Origin: Chitinophaga pinensis
Lineage (GTDB): Bacteria > Bacteroidota > Bacteroidia > UKL13-3
Length of the DNA stretch: 8,021 bases
NCBI GenBank assembly: GCA_945876985.1
Contig: CAMCQX010000060.1
Coordinates: forward strand, 1-8,021
Direction of reading: 5' to 3'
The stretch's first letter is position 1. Each line of letters opens with the position of its first letter. Shown here piece after piece: positions 1 to 7,458 of this stretch. Under the pieces are notes generated by a model, which did no database searches, was not told the DNA's origin, and saw only the letters and a list, made by a program, of their open reading frames with translations. A program made the position numbers and the translations under genes.

Positions 1-2072
1 TCAGTAACATTATAATAAGGAAGGTTTGAACTGTTTTGCCATAAATATTCATTTACAGCATTTATTTTTGGCTCTAAAACTAAATTATAACCTTTACACA
101 ACGTGGTATCGTTTCCAAGTTCTAACACTGGCGGATCTTGGGTGTTAACAGCTATTCCGTCCTGTCTGGTACATCCATTTTTTGTTACTTTTACTGTATA
201 ATATCCTAGTGTATTTACTGTTCTTGTTTTATTGCGTGAATTGTCGTTCCATAAATAAGTAGCTGAATCTATTTTTGAATCAAGCACTAAGTTACTATTG
301 ATACAAATAATTGTATCTTCTCCTAAATTTACTTTTGGTGAAGGTTTAAAATTTACCAAAACACTATCCCTAACTTTACAAAACAAAGCACTTGCTTCAC
401 CCCAATAAATTCCTGTGGAAGTAAGTTTAATAGTTGCAGTATTTTCATTGGTATTCCACAAATAATTTGAAGCATTTGATGAAATGATATTTAACGAAAA
501 TACATCGCCTTCACATAAGGAAGTATCATTTCCAAGGTTTATACTTTGAAGAGGAAATATAGCCACATTAACTGAGTCGCGCGCTATACAACCTTTATTA
601 TTTATTTCTGCCCAATATATTCCACTGGTGTTCGAATTGATAAATGAATCGTTGCTATTTGTATTCCATAAATATGTTGCACCCGGATAACTTACATGAT
701 AGTTAAAACTTTGCCCAAGGCAATAGGTGGTATCAGGACCTAAATTTATTGTAGGTGTATTACTGAATTGAATATTAATGGTATCGTAACTTTTACAATA
801 ACCTTTTGATGCTATCATCCAATAGTTACCAGAACTGTTTACTGTTAATTTAAAAGTAGGTGCGTTGTTATACCACTTTAAACTTGTTGCGTTTAAAAAA
901 GTTGGAGTAATTTCAAATGAAGTATTATTACAAATTACAGTGTCTTTTCCTAAGTTTATTTTTATCTCACCCTCTTTTGTAACTTTCACAGAATCGTAAT
1001 AGGTGCAAATATTGTCGCTTACTTTTACCCAATAGGTTCCTGGTGTAGTTACCAATTGCTGGGAACTTGTATCGCCATTTTGCCATAAATAATTAACGCC
1101 AGATTTTGAATTATCAGTATTTAAAATACAGAATGAATTAAAACATAAAAGCGTGTCGGGACCTAGGTTTGCTGTAGGTTCATTTCTTATTTCAAGTTTA
1201 ATGGTATCTTTTTTAGTACAAGTATTCTTTTTCCAATCTAATAAATACAAACCTGGCTGCGTAACCGTTTTATTTTGATTGTTAGATATCAATGTAAAAT
1301 TCGGATTGTTCATATTACTGCTAAAATACCATTTATAAATTGTAGCATTTGGAGCTGTTAAATTATAAGAAGCATTTTTACAAAACTTGGTATCATTTCC
1401 TAAAATGAATGCAGGTACGGAAGTGTTTTTTATGTTTACAGTATCTATAATGCTGCATGTTCCTTTTGCAATTTGTACCCAATAGTTTCCAGTATCATTT
1501 ACATAAACTACTGAATCAGTTGAGTTATTAAACCATGAATAAGAGTTTGCATATGACTTACTTGCTGAAAGCTTTATTGGAAACGAAGCATTGCTACACA
1601 AATCAATGTCATTACCAAGGGCATTAGGAATAATATTAAAGTTTATGTTTATTGAATCAATGCTTGAACATCCTGCTGAATTGGTTACTTTTAGCCAATA
1701 ATTTCCATTATTATTTACCTTTAAAATGGAATCGGTAGAATTATTTGACCATAAATAATTAATATTGGAACTATGGGTAGGTTTTATATAAAATGAACTA
1801 GCACTACATAACATGGTGTCAAAACCTAAGTTTAAAGTAGGAGCGGGGGTGTATACTACGTTAAAAGTATCAACATAAGGACAATTATTGGTATAAGTAT
1901 AAACGTAATATTTACCTACCGCATTTACTGTATTATAATTATTTCGAGTACTGTCAGACCATAGATAATTATAAAAGGAATGAGTTGGTATTAAAGTTTT
2001 AGGAAACGATTGATTATTGCTACACACCGGAATAGTTTGACTGGTAATTCTGTTCAATGGCAATGAATCGCA
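1..2072 (-). repeat. Tandem Ig-like protein repeats (nine complete plus one partial, about 70 residues each)
   Basis: The repeats follow the pattern N-L-G-x-D-T-x-x-C, then Y-L-W about 20 residues later, then G-x-Y-W-V and a second Cys just before D-S/T. The N-L-G motif (or equivalent) begins at residues 321, 391, 463, 542, 613, 683, 752, 822 and 891, giving spacings of 70, 72, 79, 71, 70, 69, 70 and 69. A more divergent first repeat occupies about 241-320 and lacks the N-L-G-x-D-T opening. The repeats are clearly homologous in protein but well diverged in DNA, so they are an old array rather than a recent expansion. This kind of repeat is widespread in gliding or adhesive Bacteroidota surface proteins. 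Confidence 0.85.
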
Positions 2073-2792
2073 ACTTGGATCAATAAGCGACACATCGTCA
2101 ACATAATAATAGGCAATATTGCTAAAAGTTCCAGTAGTGCCACCACCACCAACATAAGATGTTAAGTTTGGAGAATTGGTGGGATTAAAACATCCAATTG
2201 TAATAAACCTTTCTCCACCCGTGGCCCTGTATATTGCTGAAATTTTTGTCCATCCATTTTTATAAAAAAAAGTTGAATTTAGCGTGGTAATTTGAGGAGT
2301 TTTTGCAATTCTTGTGCTATCGGAAAAGGTTGAATCATTTGAAAAATAAATACCAAATTTATTAGAAGCATAATTACTCGAATCGCCTAAACTTACAAAC
2401 ATTTCAAAATAGTATATTCTATTTGCAATCAATGTTCTTGTTAATTGAGTTTCTATATATTCACGGTATGCGCCCGTTCCATTTGATAAAACAATACCAG
2501 CAAATCCATTACCAGAGTATGGTTGCTCGCCTCCTGCTAAATTAATGTTTGGATTTAAATTTACGGAGCAAGTGTGATAATAATCGGGTGTACCGGGAGT
2601 AGGTTGTATCCAACCAGTTGCTTTTGTTACTTGTGCGTAGTTTGTTGGGCATGAAGTATAGTTTTCAAAATCACCATTTGTAACTAAGTTTTGTGCTAAA
2701 TTATTACTAACTAAATACAATAAAAACAGTGCGGAAAGCAATTGATACTTCCAGTTTTTATTAATTAGTTTGTATGTAAAAATAAATTTCAC
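1..2792 (-). CDS. Large secreted Ig-like-repeat surface protein, probable type IX secretion substrate (C-terminus beyond window)
   Basis: An uninterrupted frame of 930 codons runs from a GTG at 2792 to the left edge, so the C-terminus is missing. Residues 1-35 form a signal peptide (basic start, hydrophobic core LLSALFLLYLVSN, cut near NLAQ). There is no in-frame ATG until well inside the first module, so GTG is the only start that keeps the signal peptide. Residues about 36-240 are a β-rich module opening with NLVTNGDFENYTSCP and ending YYYVDDVSLID. Modules of this type are common at the N-terminus of exported Bacteroidota proteins and resemble galactose-binding-like folds. From about residue 241 there are nine complete Ig-like repeats and part of a tenth. 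Inference: cell-surface adhesin or matrix protein. A type IX sorting domain or further domain is expected off the left edge but cannot be seen. No enzymatic motif is visible. It is transcribed divergently from the DUF6702-like gene. Confidence 0.88.
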   Translation of the reverse strand, partial: MKFIFTYKLINKNWKYQLLSALFLLYLVSNNLAQNLVTNGDFENYTSCPTNYAQVTKATGWIQPTPGTPDYYHTCSVNLNPNINLAGGEQPYSGNGFAGIVLSNGTGAYREYIETQLTRTLIANRIYYFEMFVSLGDSSNYASNKFGIYFSNDSTFSDSTRIAKTPQITTLNSTFFYKNGWTKISAIYRATGGERFITIGCFNPTNSPNLTSYVGGGGTTGTFSNIAYYYVDDVSLIDPSCDSLPLNRITSQTIPVCSNNQSFPKTLIPTHSFYNYLWSDSTRNNYNTVNAVGKYYVYTYTNNCPYVDTFNVVYTPAPTLNLGFDTMLCSASSFYIKPTHSSNINYLWSNNSTDSILKVNNNGNYWLKVTNSAGCSSIDSININFNIIPNALGNDIDLCSNASFPIKLSASKSYANSYSWFNNSTDSVVYVNDTGNYWVQIAKGTCSIIDTVNIKNTSVPAFILGNDTKFCKNASYNLTAPNATIYKWYFSSNMNNPNFTLISNNQNKTVTQPGLYLLDWKKNTCTKKDTIKLEIRNEPTANLGPDTLLCFNSFCILNTDNSKSGVNYLWQNGDTSSQQLVTTPGTYWVKVSDNICTYYDSVKVTKEGEIKINLGKDTVICNNTSFEITPTFLNATSLKWYNNAPTFKLTVNSSGNYWMIASKGYCKSYDTINIQFSNTPTINLGPDTTYCLGQSFNYHVSYPGATYLWNTNSNDSFINSNTSGIYWAEINNKGCIARDSVNVAIFPLQSINLGNDTSLCEGDVFSLNIISSNASNYLWNTNENTATIKLTSTGIYWGEASALFCKVRDSVLVNFKPSPKVNLGEDTIICINSNLVLDSKIDSATYLWNDNSRNKTRTVNTLGYYTVKVTKNGCTRQDGIAVNTQDPPVLELGNDTTLCKGYNLVLEPKINAVNEYLWQNSSNLPYYNVT

Positions 2793-2935
2793 CCTGCAAT
2801 TAATATTTTTAAATTCTTAAATGCTAATAAATAGGCTTAAATTTATTCTAAATTTTTTATTAAAAAATAAAAAGTATTTGATAAAAAACCATCATTTTTG
2901 AATAAACTTATTCTTTAATTTTTAAAATTAACAGT

Positions 2936-2943
2936 TACTTTCG
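2936..2943 (+). promoter_or_regulatory. Possible -7 element (TACTTTCG) of the DUF6702-like gene
   Basis: TACTTTCG resembles the Bacteroidota -7 consensus TAnnTTTG with one mismatch. No TTTG lies 19-21 nt upstream; the nearest is 35 nt away. If it is used, transcription would begin at or within a few bases of the ATG at 2949, giving a leaderless or nearly leaderless mRNA. It could also be a chance match in A+T-rich DNA. Confidence 0.3.
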
Positions 2944-2948
2944 TCAAC

Positions 2949-3470
2949 ATGCATTTTAAAACAAAGTCAATCAAATTTCTAACTATTTTGATAGTTCTTA
3001 GCCTGCAAATTTATTCATTTGCACCAGCTCACAAATACTATTTTAGTTTAACAGAAATAAAGGCAAATACATCTTCAAAAACACTTTCTGTAAGTACTAA
3101 ATTATTCATTGATGATTTGGAAAGTGCTTTGCAAAAAGCCAATAAAATAAAATTTGATTTAAGTAAAACTACCGATAACAAAGCGGTTCAAAATGCAGTG
3201 TTTAATTATATCAATAGTCACTTGCAAATATATTTGGACGGAAAAATGGTTCCATTAAATTTAGTTGGATTTGAAACTGAAAATGAGGTAGTTTGGATTT
3301 ATTTAGAATCAAAATTAAACAATAAAGAATTTAAAAGTACTAAAATTATCAATTCAATTTTATATGATTTCAGCGCTGATCAAACTAATTTAATTCAATA
3401 TAATTGGAACAACAAAAACTTTACTGAAAAGCTTACTTATCCGAACAAAGAATTGATCATTAATCAGTAA
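2949..3470 (+). CDS. Small secreted DUF6702-like protein
   Basis: The product is a 173-residue protein of unknown function. Residues 1-27 look like a signal peptide (K-rich start, core FLTILIVLSLQIYSF, likely cut near APA|HKYY), so it is probably periplasmic or outer-membrane associated. The mature start HKYYFSLTEI, followed by a short β-strand pattern and KLFIDDLESAL, matches my recollection of the DUF6702 family of Bacteroidota, whose members are about 160-175 residues. There are no Cys residues and no catalytic motif. The start is fixed because the only other Met is in the middle of the protein. No ribosome binding site is seen, and a promoter-like TACTTTCG ends 5 nt before the ATG. It is flanked by the divergent repeat protein and, downstream, a bidirectional terminator. 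The family assignment is from memory of the pattern, and the function is unknown. Confidence 0.8.
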   Translation: MHFKTKSIKFLTILIVLSLQIYSFAPAHKYYFSLTEIKANTSSKTLSVSTKLFIDDLESALQKANKIKFDLSKTTDNKAVQNAVFNYINSHLQIYLDGKMVPLNLVGFETENEVVWIYLESKLNNKEFKSTKIINSILYDFSADQTNLIQYNWNNKNFTEKLTYPNKELIINQ

Positions 3471-3556
3471 TAAATTTTATAACTCAATCATTGTTGTTTG
3501 TAAAATATAGTTCTGATTTAAATATTATAAATCCAAAACCTAATTAAAGACCCTAA

Positions 3557-3597
3557 AATAAAAAAGGTTCAGATTGATCGAAACTCCTTATTTTATT
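3557..3597. terminator. Bidirectional hairpin terminator between DUF6702-like gene and tRNA-Ala trailer
   Basis: The left arm AATAAAAAAGGTT (3557-3569) pairs with the right arm, which lies within 3582-3597 and contains CCTT then TTTTATT. The pairing is continuous apart from a bulged A at 3590 and two unpaired bases in the right arm near 3584-3585. The outer arms are A/T tracts, so the GC-containing inner stem is followed by a T-rich run in both directions (TTTTTTATTTT on the minus strand, ATTTTATT on the plus strand). This is the expected shape of a two-way intrinsic terminator. It would end the plus-strand gene 87 nt after its stop codon, and the minus-strand tRNA-Ala transcript after the two 87-bp repeats. 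Confidence 0.6.
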
Positions 3598-3613
3598 CGT
3601 GTGCAGAATATCG

Positions 3614-3629
3614 TCCCGATTAATCGGGA
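3614..3629. repeat. Perfect 16-bp palindrome in repeat unit 1
   Basis: TCCCGATTAATCGGGA is its own reverse complement. As RNA it can form a 6-bp stem with a UUAA loop. It sits exactly where the T-loop bases of the tRNA-derived segment should be. A further TCGGGA at 3657-3662 in the same unit could pair with its first arm in a competing fold. Confidence 0.85.
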
Positions 3630-3700
3630 GAACCGGTCGCCTTTTGATATATTATGTCGGGATGATTTAGAATAATGTATCGTTTTTGTGGAGAATATCG

Positions 3701-3716
3701 TCCCGATTAATCGGGA
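3701..3716. repeat. Perfect 16-bp palindrome in repeat unit 2
   Basis: This is the same palindrome as in unit 1, exactly 87 bp away, at the same place inside the tRNA-like 3' segment. The extra TCGGGA partner is at 3744-3749. Confidence 0.85.
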
Positions 3717-3775
3717 GAACCGGTCACCTTTTGATATATTATGTCGGGATGATTTAGAATAATGTATCGTTTTTG

Positions 3776-3849
<74 letters not shown>

Positions 3850-3860
3850 AATATATTTTG

Positions 3861-3891
3861 CAAATATATTTTACATACTTACAATTCCAAA
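3861..3891 (-). promoter_or_regulatory. Bacteroidota-type promoter of tRNA-Ala
   Basis: On the minus strand, TTTG (3891-3888) is followed after exactly 19 nt by TATATTTG (3868-3861). This matches the Bacteroidota primary sigma consensus TTTG-N19-21-TAnnTTTG at every specified base. Transcription should start about 5 nt further on, a few bases before the tRNA 5' end at 3849. The -33 element lies inside the last codons of the upstream membrane protein gene, so coding and promoter sequence overlap. Read-through from surE could also contribute to tRNA expression. Confidence 0.75.
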
Positions 3892-4179
3892 TTTTAACAA
3901 TACGATTGCTAATCCATAGATGAATGTTGCTAAAATGATACCTTTTGCTGTTTGTAATTTATCAAATTGAATGAATAAATAAAACACAGCTAAGTTGATT
4001 ACAGCACATAAACTTAATAATGGAGAAAGCATTTTTTCTTGAATTGATATGGTTAAAAATTCACTAAAATTACTTTCACTAAATTTGGAATAGAAAAATA
4101 TGATAATTCCTAAAGTTGGTGCCAACAATCCTATGATTAAACCTATTAATAGGTGGTCGAATTTGTTTTTATTTGCCAT
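3871..4179 (-). CDS. Small membrane protein of unknown function downstream of surE
   Basis: The product is a 102-residue protein that I do not recognise as a named family. It has three likely membrane helices at about residues 9-29, 51-72 and 78-96. A short polar segment (31-50, SKFSESNFSEF and nearby) and a short charged linker (FDKLQTAK) lie between them. There is no cleavable signal peptide and no catalytic motif. The ATG lies 4 nt after the surE stop codon, so the two genes are almost certainly co-transcribed and perhaps translationally coupled. My recollection is that a small membrane ORF after surE, sometimes before lpxB, recurs in Bacteroidota, but here it is followed by a tRNA gene. 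Its last codons contain the -33 box of the tRNA promoter. Confidence 0.8.
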   Translation of the reverse strand: MANKNKFDHLLIGLIIGLLAPTLGIIIFFYSKFSESNFSEFLTISIQEKMLSPLLSLCAVINLAVFYLFIQFDKLQTAKGIILATFIYGLAIVLLKFGIVSM

Positions 4180-4183
4180 TTGT

Positions 4184-4951
4184 TTAAAAATTCCATTTAT
4201 TTATTTCTGTAATTGCTTCATGTGCAGTTAAATCAAATTGCACTGGAACTATTGATGCATAATTGTTTGCCAACGCCCATTCATCTGTATCGTGTCCTAC
4301 ATCAAAGTTAGTAAATTTTCCCGTAAGCCAATAATATTTTTTGCCATTTGGATCTAATCTCTCATCAAATTCTTCTTCCCATTTTGCATTTGCTTGTCTG
4401 CAAATTTTTATGCCTTGCAATAATTCTTTGGGTATTTTAGGAATATTTACATTTAGTAAAACGCCTTTAGGTAATTTTTCTTTTAAAATATTGATAGTAA
4501 CTTTTCTAGCTATTTCGGCTGCTAATGTAAAATCTGCTTCATATGAAAAATCACATAAGCTAAAGCCAGCTGAAGGAATTCCTTCAATGCAACCTTCCAT
4601 TGCAGCGCTCATAGTTCCGCTATATAATACATTTATAGATGAATTACTTCCGTGATTGATTCCTGAAAGTAATAAATCGGGTTTGCGGTGCATTACTTTA
4701 TCAACGCCTAATTTTACACAATCGGCAGGAGTTCCACTGCATTGAAATGATTTTATTTCGCCATACAAATCTGTTTGTGCTAATCGCAATGGTTTGCTTA
4801 TTGTTATTGCATGTCCCATTGCACTTTGAGGTGCATCGGGAGCCACCACTATAATTTCGCCTAAATCTTTTACGGCATTTACCAAAGCCTTAATTCCTGG
4901 TGCAGTTATTCCATCATCGTTAGTTATTAGAATTAATGGTTTATTTGACAT
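4184..4951 (-). CDS. surE: 5'/3'-nucleotidase SurE
   Basis: SurE is a cytoplasmic, metal-dependent phosphatase that removes phosphate from nucleoside 5'- and 3'-monophosphates and is linked to stationary-phase survival. The 255 residues match the family length (about 245-265). The metal-binding set is complete: D12 and D13 in ILITNDDGITAPG, S43 in APDAPQSAMGH, and N99 in SGINHGSN. The family motifs GTPADCVKLG (73-82) and YSGTMSAAMEG are also present. The ATG directly precedes the first β-strand, as usual. It is the first gene of a probable two-gene operon with the small membrane protein. A weak -7-like TTACTTTG lies 25 nt upstream (4977-4984, minus strand), without a clear -33 box. Confidence 0.97.
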   Translation of the reverse strand: MSNKPLILITNDDGITAPGIKALVNAVKDLGEIIVVAPDAPQSAMGHAITISKPLRLAQTDLYGEIKSFQCSGTPADCVKLGVDKVMHRKPDLLLSGINHGSNSSINVLYSGTMSAAMEGCIEGIPSAGFSLCDFSYEADFTLAAEIARKVTINILKEKLPKGVLLNVNIPKIPKELLQGIKICRQANAKWEEEFDERLDPNGKKYYWLTGKFTNFDVGHDTDEWALANNYASIVPVQFDLTAHEAITEINKWNF

Positions 4952-5148
4952 TTATTTTTTAAATTATTTAAGGTTGCAAAGTAAGTTTTATGCTTTGAAT
5001 TTACTTGGAAGATTTGTCATATAATGGTTTTTTGCAAAAATCTTAGTTCAAATCTTTTTAGATGAATGTTTTAAATAAGCTAGTTGATAATAGATTTTCA
5101 AAATGTAAATGTATTTGGTATTATCGCAGACCGAAAAAAAAAATTACT

Positions 5149-7362
5149 ATGAAAAAAATATTTTTAATGATTACCATTTTTTGCGTTGGATTTACGCAAG
5201 CTCAAAACCAAATTTTATCCGTTGATGATGCAATTTTAAAAAGCAGAACCACACTTGCGCCTGAACGTTTAAGTCAGCTTATGTGGAAACCCGATAACAA
5301 AACAATGAGTTATGTTGGTAAGCAAAATGGGAAAGAAGTTTTAATTTATATCAATACTCCAAATTTGAGCCGTGATACCATTTTAAAAGTGGAAGATTTA
5401 TACAATTCTTTTTATGGCGTAATGCCCGAGGATATTAAGTTTGAACGTTTTCCTTTTTTTAGCTGGTACGATAATAATTCAATCATTTATACATATAATA
5501 ACGCTGTATTTTTATACGATTTCACCACTAAAAAAACCAATATTATAGCTAAAGCCAGTGGAAATGCTGAAAATTTAGATTTTGAAAAAACATCAAAAAG
5601 ATTAGCATATACAGTAAATGATCAATTGTTTGTGAGTGATGCTTCATCCATTTTTACATTATTAGAATATCAGAAAAAAGGTAAAAAAGATGGCATCGTT
5701 CAAACGGATATGATTATTGCTAATAATAATGGAGTAAATTTAGTGAATGGAAAGTCTGTTCATAGAAATGAATTTGGAATAGTAAAAGGTACTTTTTGGA
5801 GTTCAAAAGGTAATAAATTAGCCTATTATTCTATGAACGAAAATATGGTAACAGATTATGCTTTAATGAAGTTTGATAGCAAGCCTTCAAAAATTGAAAA
5901 CATTAAATATCCAATGTCGGGTGCTAAAAGTCATGAAGTAAAAGTAAATATTTATGATTTTGTAAAGAAGAGAAATATAGAAGTAGAAACAGGTGAACCG
6001 GCTGAACAATATTTAACAAATATTGCTTGGAGTCCCAATGAAGAATATTTATATATAGCATTGGTAAACAGGGAGCAAAATGAAATGAAATTGAATTTAT
6101 ATGATGGCATTACTGGTAAATATATAAAAACATTATTTACCGAAACGCATGCAAAATATGTAGAGCCAGAAAAGCCAGTTTTGTTTGTTAAAAACAATGA
6201 AAAACAATTTTTATGGATGAGTGAACGCAACGGATTTAATAATTTGTATTTATACGAAAGAGGAGGAAGATTATTAAAACAATTGACTAATATAAAGCAA
6301 CATATTAGTGAAATAGTAGGTTTTGATGCAACAGGTTCAAACTTGTATTTTAACGCATTTTCTGCCGATGGAATGAATAAATATTTATATTCAGTAGAAA
6401 TGAAAAATGCAAAAATTACTCAACATAATAAAATGGAAGGAATTCATAATTCCATGGTGAGTGAAGATGGTGTTTTTATCATTGATAATTTTAGTAATTT
6501 TAATACGCCTCGTCAAATTATATTGAATGATAACAAAGGAAGAATATATGGTTCTTTGGTTAATTCAGTAAACCCAATTGTAAATTATTTACCTACGGAA
6601 ATTAGTTTAGGAAAAATAAAATCGCCTGATGGAATTACTGATTTGAACTATAGAATGATTAAACCTGCTAATTTTGATGAAACAAAAAAATATCCTGTAA
6701 TTGTTTATGTTTATGGTGGTCCTCATGCACAAATGGTTACTAATAGTTGGTTAGGACAAGCAGAACTTTGGATGCTTGCTTTTGCGCAACAAGGTTATGT
6801 AATATTTACTTTAGATAACAGAGGTTCATTGAATCGTGGATTAGATTTTGAAAATGTTACACACCGCCACTTGGGTAAATATGAAATGGAAGATCAATTG
6901 GCTGGTATTAGTTTTTTAAAACAACAAAAGTTTGTTGATTCCACCAAATTAGGAGTTTATGGTTGGAGTTTTGGTGGATTTATGACCACCAGTTTATTAA
7001 CTCGTACACCCGATATTTTTAAAGTTGGTGTAGCTGGTGGCGCTGTAATTGATTGGAGTATGTACGAAATTATGTATACCGAAAGATATATGGACACTCC
7101 GCAAGAAAACCCTGAAGGTTACAAAGAAAATAATTTGTTAAATTATGCCAAAAACTTAAAAGGGAAATTATTGCTAATTCATGGAACAAACGATAATACC
7201 GTTCTTTGGAACCATACTTTAAATTATGCTAAACAATGTGTGGATGATGGTATATTGATAGATTATGCAGTTTATCCCACTCACGAACATAATGTAATGG
7301 GAAAAGACAGAGTCCATTTATTTAAAAAGATAAACCAGTACTTTAACGATTTCTTGAAATAG
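5149..7362 (+). CDS. Exported S9 family (DPP-IV-like) serine peptidase
   Basis: This peptidase should cut short N-terminal peptides, often after proline, in the periplasm or at the surface. I start it at the ATG at 5149 (737 residues) because that puts a signal peptide at the N-terminus (MKKIFLMITIFCVGFTQA|QNQ); a frame-extending ATG at 5062 adds 29 residues in front of it. Residues about 60-460 are the DPP-IV β-propeller, and about 500-737 the α/β-hydrolase domain. The triad is S607 (GWSFGG), D682 (GTNDNTV) and H714 (THEHNV). The D-H spacing of 32 equals that of human DPP-IV and the S-D spacing of 75 is close to its 78. Y522 in VYGGP is the expected oxyanion-hole Tyr. The region that holds the double-Glu amine-binding motif in DPP-IV reads VHRNEFGI (E208), keeping only one Glu, so exact specificity is uncertain. 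It stands alone and is terminated at 7379-7430. Confidence 0.92.
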   Translation: MKKIFLMITIFCVGFTQAQNQILSVDDAILKSRTTLAPERLSQLMWKPDNKTMSYVGKQNGKEVLIYINTPNLSRDTILKVEDLYNSFYGVMPEDIKFERFPFFSWYDNNSIIYTYNNAVFLYDFTTKKTNIIAKASGNAENLDFEKTSKRLAYTVNDQLFVSDASSIFTLLEYQKKGKKDGIVQTDMIIANNNGVNLVNGKSVHRNEFGIVKGTFWSSKGNKLAYYSMNENMVTDYALMKFDSKPSKIENIKYPMSGAKSHEVKVNIYDFVKKRNIEVETGEPAEQYLTNIAWSPNEEYLYIALVNREQNEMKLNLYDGITGKYIKTLFTETHAKYVEPEKPVLFVKNNEKQFLWMSERNGFNNLYLYERGGRLLKQLTNIKQHISEIVGFDATGSNLYFNAFSADGMNKYLYSVEMKNAKITQHNKMEGIHNSMVSEDGVFIIDNFSNFNTPRQIILNDNKGRIYGSLVNSVNPIVNYLPTEISLGKIKSPDGITDLNYRMIKPANFDETKKYPVIVYVYGGPHAQMVTNSWLGQAELWMLAFAQQGYVIFTLDNRGSLNRGLDFENVTHRHLGKYEMEDQLAGISFLKQQKFVDSTKLGVYGWSFGGFMTTSLLTRTPDIFKVGVAGGAVIDWSMYEIMYTERYMDTPQENPEGYKENNLLNYAKNLKGKLLLIHGTNDNTVLWNHTLNYAKQCVDDGILIDYAVYPTHEHNVMGKDRVHLFKKINQYFNDFLK

Positions 7363-7378
7363 AATGCTGTTAAATAAA

Positions 7379-7430
7379 AAATAGATACTTAGCAAACAAT
7401 ATTTAATTGATGTTTGCTAAGTAGCTATTT
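7379..7430. terminator. Strong bidirectional hairpin terminator between S9 peptidase and lipB
   Basis: ACTTAGCAAACA (7387-7398) and TGTTTGCTAAGT (7411-7422) form a perfect 12-bp stem with a 12-nt loop. A 2x2 internal mismatch follows, then six more pairs (AAATAG 7379-7384 with CTATTT 7425-7430). A-rich DNA on the left and T-rich DNA on the right suit termination from both sides. It lies midway between the convergent stop codons at 7362 and 7459. Confidence 0.8.
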
Positions 7431-7458
7431 AAAGTATTTTGAATGGATAATTGATCAA

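Larger units (their letters stand above)
3602..3775 (-). repeat. Two 87-bp tandem repeats derived in part from the tRNA-Ala 3' end
   Basis: Unit 2 (3689-3775) and unit 1 (3602-3688) are 85/87 identical, differing only at 3604/3691 and 3639/3726. Read in the tRNA direction, each begins CAAAAACGATACATT directly after the preceding discriminator base. Each ends with a copy of the tRNA 3' segment: the V-loop/T-arm part AGGTGACCGGTTC, then a perfect palindrome TCCCGATTAATCGGGA, then CGATATTCTCCA, which equals the last 12 nt of the tRNA. In the real tRNA the palindrome position holds GAATC. Unit 1 has one change in the acceptor copy (CTGCA for CTCCA). An open frame crosses the units and the tRNA but is not a gene. 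The array makes up most of the 305 nt without a protein gene at 3471-3775; the rest is the terminator at 3557-3597 and plain A+T-rich DNA. Confidence 0.9.

Noticed and set aside
2852..2868. A/T-only hairpin (ATTTTTT, 3-nt loop, AAAAAAT) in the divergent intergenic region
   Set aside because: Such pairings arise by chance in sequence this A+T-rich. It does not follow a gene end and has no GC pair.
3515..3533. Small hairpin GATTTA/TAAATC after the DUF6702-like gene
   Set aside because: The stem has only six pairs and no T-run. The hairpin at 3557-3597 is a much better terminator.
3602..3775. A CRISPR array
   Set aside because: The two units are contiguous and nearly identical over their full length, with no variable spacers and no cas genes nearby.
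4341..4655. A 104-codon plus-strand open frame
   Set aside because: It lies entirely within surE on the opposite strand. SurE has all its family motifs, and this frame has none.
5062..5148. A 29-residue N-terminal extension of the S9 peptidase
   Set aside because: It would place a basic, cysteine-containing segment before a clear signal peptide. A promoter-like TGTATTTG at 5110-5117 lies inside it, which favours the ATG at 5149.
5952..6230. A 92-codon minus-strand open frame
   Set aside because: It is antisense to the β-propeller part of the S9 peptidase and shows no start signal or family motif.
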